A stretch of DNA of 8,475 bases, from assembly GCA_050012355.1 (NCBI GenBank), contig JBEKHI010000381.1:1-8475 (forward strand), read 5' to 3'. Positions 5,908 through 8,475 of this stretch are shown piece after piece. Source of the DNA: JBEKHI01 sp050012355 (GTDB lineage: Bacteria; Actinomycetota; Actinomycetes; Streptosporangiales; Streptosporangiaceae). The notes under the pieces are model-generated. The model saw nothing but the letters and a program-made list of their open reading frames with translations, was not told the origin of the DNA and did not search any database. Each line of letters opens with the position of its first letter. The first letter of the stretch is position 1. A program made the position numbers and the translations under genes.

Positions 5908-6503
5908 GGCTGGTTCTCCTCGTGGAGGGCGGACGGGTCGGTGTCGCCGAGGCTCCTGCGCAGCTGGGTTCGGGCCCGGTGGATGCGAGATCGCACGGTG
6001 CCGGACTGGATGCCGAGCGCCGCCGCGGCCTCCTCGTGGCTGAGGTCACCCCAGGCGATGAGGAGCAGCGCGTCACGGTGCCCGGCGGGCAGGTCGGCCA
6101 GTGCGGTGGCCAGGCTCCGGTTCACCGCGCTGGCGCTCACCGCCGCGTCCACCCGGTCGGTGAACGACTCGGCGACCTCGTCCACGCCGACGCGGGCCAG
6201 TGCGCGGTAGTGCCTGACCTCCGCCCGGCGGTGACGGGCGATCAGATTCGTGGCTATCCCGTACAACCACGGCCGGGCGGTCGCGCGGGTGGCGTCGTAC
6301 CGGTCCCGCTGCCGGAAGGCGAGCAGGAACGTCTCCGCCACCACGTCGTCGGCCGCATCCGCGCCGATGCGGCGGGACACATACCGCTGGATCTGATCCG
6401 CGTACCGGCGGAACACGATCTCGAATACTTCGGGCTCACTCCGGGACCGCTCGATGACTACGGCATCATCTTCCTCGGCGGGTGCCCGGGTCTGTAGCGT
6501 CAT
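5904..6503 (-). CDS. ECF-type RNA polymerase sigma factor
   Basis: A 199-residue sigma-70-family factor with only regions 2 and 4. Region 2 covers about 24-93: FEIVFRRYADQIQRYVSRR, then the core-binding DDVVAETFLLAF and the -10-reading segment RPWLYGIATNLIARHRR. Region 4 covers about 128-184: LADLPAGHRDALLLIAWGDLSHEEAAAALGIQSGTVRSRIHRARTQLRR, with the helix-turn-helix at about 155-175. An acidic linker separates the two. It directs RNA polymerase to a small set of promoters in response to a signal, presumably passed by the overlapping membrane protein gene. GAGAGG 7 bases before the ATG at 6503 supports the start. I could not find a convincing self-directed ECF promoter (GGAAC with CGTC at 16-17 bases) upstream, so the expected autoregulation is not supported. 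Confidence 0.93.
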   Translation of the reverse strand: MTLQTRAPAEEDDAVVIERSRSEPEVFEIVFRRYADQIQRYVSRRIGADAADDVVAETFLLAFRQRDRYDATRATARPWLYGIATNLIARHRRAEVRHYRALARVGVDEVAESFTDRVDAAVSASAVNRSLATALADLPAGHRDALLLIAWGDLSHEEAAAALGIQSGTVRSRIHRARTQLRRSLGDTDPSALHEENQP

Positions 6504-6792
6504 ACGGAATCCTCTCGGATGCCATCGGGGACACTCCTTGTTGCCCGCACCCGCCCGATCCGTTCCCGGGAGCTTCCCGGGCGGTGATCGCCAGGCGGGC
6601 GGGGCTTTCGGCGCTGGCCAGGGAACCGGCGGCTAGCCAGCCTTCGGGGCCGATTACGGGGCTCGGGCCAGGCCGAAGACAGCGCCTTGCCGATGGTTCG
6701 CCGCCCGACCCGGTACCGCAACCCGAGGGCAAGTGAGGCAGACGGGGAACCCTCACGCTGCTACATGTTGCTGGACAAGCCCGTTCGGGGGA
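6504..6792. other. Upstream region of the sigma gene, no gene seen
   Basis: About 290 bases between the sigma-factor start and the recombinase remnants. Short frames on both strands give Arg/Pro/Gly-rich translations without motifs. The promoter of the sigma-membrane protein operon must lie here, but I could not identify a clear -10/-35 pair. GGAAC occurs on the minus strand at 6566-6562 without a matching -10 at the right spacing. No tRNA-like sequence is visible, although the neighbouring recombinase remnants would make one a plausible attachment site. Confidence 0.45.
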
Positions 6793-6808
6793 ATCAGGCG
6801 CGCCTGAT
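6793..6808. repeat. 16-bp perfect palindrome next to the recombinase remnant
   Basis: ATCAGGCGCGCCTGAT is a perfect palindrome with no loop. It lies 1 base beyond the stop codon of the minus-strand recombinase remnant (stop 6810-6812). Downstream ends of integrase genes often adjoin attachment sites or terminators, so it could be a leftover recombination site, a regulator-binding site or a compact terminator. The sequence alone does not decide. Confidence 0.4.
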
Positions 6809-6809
6809 C

Positions 6810-6929
6810 TCAGGGATTGTCTTCCATGATGCGGTCATAGATGCGGCGGGCCCGGGCGGCACGGGCACTGGCACTGGCACCGTACCGGGTCAGCATCTGG
6901 GGGGAGGTCCAGCCGTTGAGTTCCTCATC
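6810..6929 (-). pseudogene. C-terminal end of a tyrosine recombinase (fragment A)
   Basis: The minus strand encodes about 39 residues, from DEELNGWTSPQMLTRYGASAS to IYDRIMEDNP and a TGA stop. This matches the end of actinobacterial phage/ICE-type tyrosine integrases: the GW supplies the third active-site position, and RYGAS contains the catalytic Tyr (codon 6882-6884), which is preserved. The frame stays open upstream to about 7001, but those residues (CRGSQPQSFQADGHRPSRP) do not resemble an integrase, so the remnant is cut near 6930. Boxes with the catalytic Arg and HxxR are absent, so it cannot be active alone. It lies back to back with fragment B. Confidence 0.65.
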
Positions 6930-6962
6930 CGGGCGGCTCGGACGATGACCGTCCGCCTGAAA

Positions 6963-7231
6963 AGACTGTGGTTGGGACCCCCGGCAGGGGGCCGCTGACA
7001 CCTAACGGGATTTACCAGATGGTGAAACGGCGCGGCGATCAGGCCGGGGTGGCAGCGTACCCGCACCGGTTCCGGCATCACTTCAGCCGTATCTGGCTGG
7101 AGCGCCGCGGTGCCGAAGGCGACTTGATGGAGCTGAACGGCTGGTCGTCCCCGCAGATGCTGGAGCACCACGGCGGCAGCGCGCGCGGCGCTCGGGCGCG
7201 CCGCCACTACGACCTCATCATGAGGGATTGA
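6963..7231 (+). pseudogene. C-terminal part of a second tyrosine recombinase, frameshifted (fragment B)
   Basis: From GTG 6968 the plus strand encodes GRGPLTPNGIYQMVKRRGDQAGV, then the HxxR box PHRFRH (His33 and Arg36 of the 87-codon frame) and DLMELNGWSSPQMLEHHGGS, ending at TGA 7231. Just before, another frame gives RLWLG (about 6963-6977), the segment that normally precedes such a sequence; joining them needs a one-base frameshift near 6977. The catalytic Tyr expected in the RYG position is His (EHHG, residue 68), so the fragment is inactive even apart from the missing N-terminal half and first catalytic Arg. The ends of fragments A and B are alike in protein (ELNGW-SPQML core) but clearly different in bases, so they come from two related recombinases rather than one recent duplication. 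Confidence 0.7.
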
Positions 7232-7347
7232 CCCGGGCGGGCCGTCCCGGTTCCGGCCGTGGATCTTCCCTTGGCTGGCCGCGCGCACTGAAGGCGGCTC
7301 GGGCTGGTGTTGACTTGTTGCGGGTGGTGCGTGTGGTCATAGGGGAA

Positions 7348-7479
7348 GATCCGGTCGGCGGCTTCCTGGCCCTGCATCTGCGGCATGACGACGCAGGTGA
7401 CCAGTATGTCGATATCGCCGGGATGGTCGGCGGTGACCTCGCCGTTGACGGCGGTGATCACCTGGTAGCCGACACGCGT
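7348..7479 (-). pseudogene. Broken response-regulator receiver domain
   Basis: The minus strand gives TRVGYQVITAVNGE, then HPGDIDILVTCVVMPQMQGQEAADRI. This is the core of a receiver domain like those at the C-terminus of hybrid histidine kinases: the GYxVxxAxNGxEA helix, then the phospho-acceptor strand LLVTDVVMPxM. The Asp is replaced by Cys (codon 7393-7395), and about three residues appear missing before HPGDID. After DRI the frame loses similarity (FPYDHTHHPQQVN) although it continues to about 7207. There is no start codon context or kinase domain nearby. It is a decayed fragment that cannot be phosphorylated normally. Confidence 0.55.
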
Positions 7480-7495
7480 TGACCTGGCCGCCCTC

Positions 7496-8475
7496 TTACA
7501 CGGGCGGGGTGCCGTATTTCGCGGACAGGTCCTGAGTGGTCCAGGAGTCGCCGATAGCGGGCAGGTATGTCTCCTGCAGGTCCGCGTCCGGATCGACGGT
7601 GAAGACGCTGGTCCAGGTCAGGGCGCCGATCGCGTCAGCGTGGAGCAGCACGATCGGGGTCTGCGCGGTCGCCGGAGTGCCGAACTCCGCGGACAGGTCC
7701 TGGGTGGCCCACGGGTCGCCGATGGCGGGCAGGTACGTCTCCTGCAGGTCGTCGCTGCCCTGATCCACGGTGTAGACGCTGGTGTAGCCGGAGTGGAAGA
7801 CAGCGCTCGGCGTCTCGGTCGTATCCGGGGTACCGAACTTCGCCGACAGGTCCTGCGTGGACCACCCAGCGCCCAGCGCCGGCAGGTACGTCTCCTGCAG
7901 ATGCTGGTCACCATCTACGGTGTAGACGCTGGTGTAGCCGGAGTGGAGCTGGTCACCATCTACGGTGTAGACGCTGGTGTAGCCGGAGTGGAAGACAGCG
8001 ACCGGGGATGTCCCGGCCAGGACCGCCGGGCCGCCGGTCAGCGCCGACAGGTCCTGCGTCGACCACGGGTCGCCCAGCGCCGGCAGGTACGTCTCCTGCA
8101 GGTCCCCGCTGGCCGCGTCCACCGTGTATACGCTGGTGTACCCGTCGTGGTACACCGCCGTCGGCGTCACGTCCGTCGGCGGCGTGCCGGACTTCGCCGA
8201 CAGGTCCTGCGTCGACCACGCATCGCCGATCGCCGGCAGGTACGTCTCCTGCAGGTCCCCGGCCGCCGGGCCGTCGCCCCCCGCGTCGACCGTGTATACG
8301 CTGGTGTACCCGCCATGGGCCACGGCCACCGGTTCCGTGCCCGCCATCACCGTCGGGGTACCGAACTTCGCCGACAGGTCCTGCGTGGACCACCCAGCGC
8401 CCAGCGCCGGCAGGTACGTCTCCTGCAGATGCTGGTCACCATCTACGGTGTAGACGCTGGTGTAGCCGGAGTGGA
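7496..8475 (-). CDS. Repeat protein with ~51-residue repeats, probably lectin-like beta-propeller (partial)
   Basis: The frame is open from the window edge to TAA at 7496-7498, so the start lies outside; 325 residues are visible. LQETYLPA occurs six times, about every 51 residues. One unit reads: a variable TP linker, AVFHSGYTSVYTVD, a short variable loop, DLQETYLPA, then a WSTQDLSAKFGTP segment. Each unit thus offers four short strands ending in a conserved Trp-containing one, the pattern of bladed sugar-binding propellers such as the PLL and fucose-lectin (AAL) types. This suggests a secreted or surface carbohydrate-binding domain, but no signal peptide can be seen and I recognise no named family. 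The last repeat is the most divergent (ADAIGALTWTSVFTVD). Repeats share long identical DNA stretches, so copies are homogenised or recently duplicated. A 45-bp tandem duplication adds one extra half-strand unit. Confidence 0.75.
   Translation of the reverse strand, partial: HSGYTSVYTVDGDQHLQETYLPALGAGWSTQDLSAKFGTPTVMAGTEPVAVAHGGYTSVYTVDAGGDGPAAGDLQETYLPAIGDAWSTQDLSAKSGTPPTDVTPTAVYHDGYTSVYTVDAASGDLQETYLPALGDPWSTQDLSALTGGPAVLAGTSPVAVFHSGYTSVYTVDGDQLHSGYTSVYTVDGDQHLQETYLPALGAGWSTQDLSAKFGTPDTTETPSAVFHSGYTSVYTVDQGSDDLQETYLPAIGDPWATQDLSAEFGTPATAQTPIVLLHADAIGALTWTSVFTVDPDADLQETYLPAIGDSWTTQDLSAKYGTPPV
7826..7947. repeat. Perfect 122-bp direct repeat, copy 1
   Basis: These bases are identical to 8354-8475, 528 bases away in the same orientation within the repeat gene. 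They encode HSGYTSVYTVDGDQHLQE through KFGTP. The three-unit distance indicates recent duplication or gene conversion between non-adjacent repeats. Confidence 0.9.
7903..7992. repeat. Perfect 45-bp tandem duplication inside the repeat gene
   Basis: Bases 7903-7947 and 7948-7992 are identical, in frame, and encode the 15-residue units HSGYTSVYTVDGDQL and HSGYTSVYTVDGDQH (the last residue differs because the codon spans the junction). The duplication raises the spacing between neighbouring LQETYLPA motifs from about 51 to 67 residues. It would add an unmatched strand-turn element to one blade. Confidence 0.9.
8354..8475. repeat. Perfect 122-bp direct repeat, copy 2, ending at the window edge
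   Basis: This copy is identical to 7826-7947 and ends at the last base of the window, at exactly the point where copy 1 ends and the 45-bp duplicate begins. The identity could continue beyond the window. Confidence 0.9.

Noticed and set aside
5664..6497. 277-codon plus-strand open frame opposite the sigma factor and membrane protein genes
   Set aside because: It is antisense to two clear genes; composition follows codon-position GC bias, not a protein family.
6540..6570. ECF self-promoter upstream of the sigma gene
   Set aside because: GGAAC is present on the minus strand at 6566-6562, but no CGTC-like -10 occurs 16-17 bases downstream.
6504..6810. tRNA gene as the attachment site for the recombinase remnants
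   Set aside because: I searched by eye for a T-arm (GGTTCGA-type) and acceptor pairing on both strands and found none.
7453..7462. 10-bp palindrome GGTGATCACC as a terminator after the repeat gene
   Set aside because: Only 5 bp per arm with no loop, and it lies within the receiver-domain remnant whose codons explain it.
7496..8475. CRISPR array, suggested by regularly spaced identical segments
   Set aside because: The repeat period is about 153 bp, a multiple of three, and the reading frame is open throughout with protein-level conservation, so these are coding repeats.

Overview
High-GC actinobacterial DNA. The codon use, purine-rich ribosome sites, GntR/FCD regulator, ECF sigma factor with a CU044_5270-type membrane partner, and actinomycete-style tyrosine-recombinase remnants all point to a Streptomyces-, Actinomadura- or Streptosporangium-like filamentous actinomycete. 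The genus cannot be fixed from this window. All functional calls rest on reading motifs by eye; no search was run.

Layout. Bases 1-474 hold no recognisable gene. A GNAT acetyltransferase (475-1005, minus) and an RraA/HMG-aldolase-family protein (1235-1927, minus; start chosen by a strong ribosome site) follow, with a hairpin terminator candidate between them. An 834-base gap (1928-2761) without an intact gene contains a 28-bp imperfect palindrome and a degraded helix-turn-helix-like fragment. Next comes a compact unit: a nitrilase (2762-3700, minus) and a VOC/glyoxalase-fold protein (3716-4138, minus) form one operon. It is transcribed divergently from a GntR/FCD regulator (4161-4859, plus) across only 22 bp. 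Those 22 bp plus the two start codons form one symmetric palindrome. Each strand carries a TAACAT -10 element placed so that transcription would begin at the A of the ATG, so both genes are probably leaderless and controlled by one operator.

A strong hairpin (4953-4986) separates the regulator from a convergent two-gene unit: an ECF sigma factor (5904-6503, minus) overlapping by 4 bp a single-pass membrane protein of the CU044_5270 family (4996-5907, minus), a likely signal-transduction pair.

The right third is accessory and decayed. Two unrelated-in-detail C-terminal ends of tyrosine recombinases lie back to back (6810-6929 minus, about 6963-7231 plus). A broken response-regulator receiver domain that has lost its phospho-acceptor Asp follows (about 7348-7479, minus). 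The window ends inside a protein built from about 51-residue repeats (7496 to beyond 8475, minus), which I interpret as a lectin-like beta-propeller. It contains a perfect 45-bp tandem duplication and a perfect 122-bp repeat. The second copy of the 122-bp repeat ends exactly at the last base of the window, which suggests an assembly break at a repeat.

The most interesting items are the symmetric dual leaderless promoter/operator that controls a nitrilase-VOC operon, the repeat protein, and the back-to-back recombinase scar.
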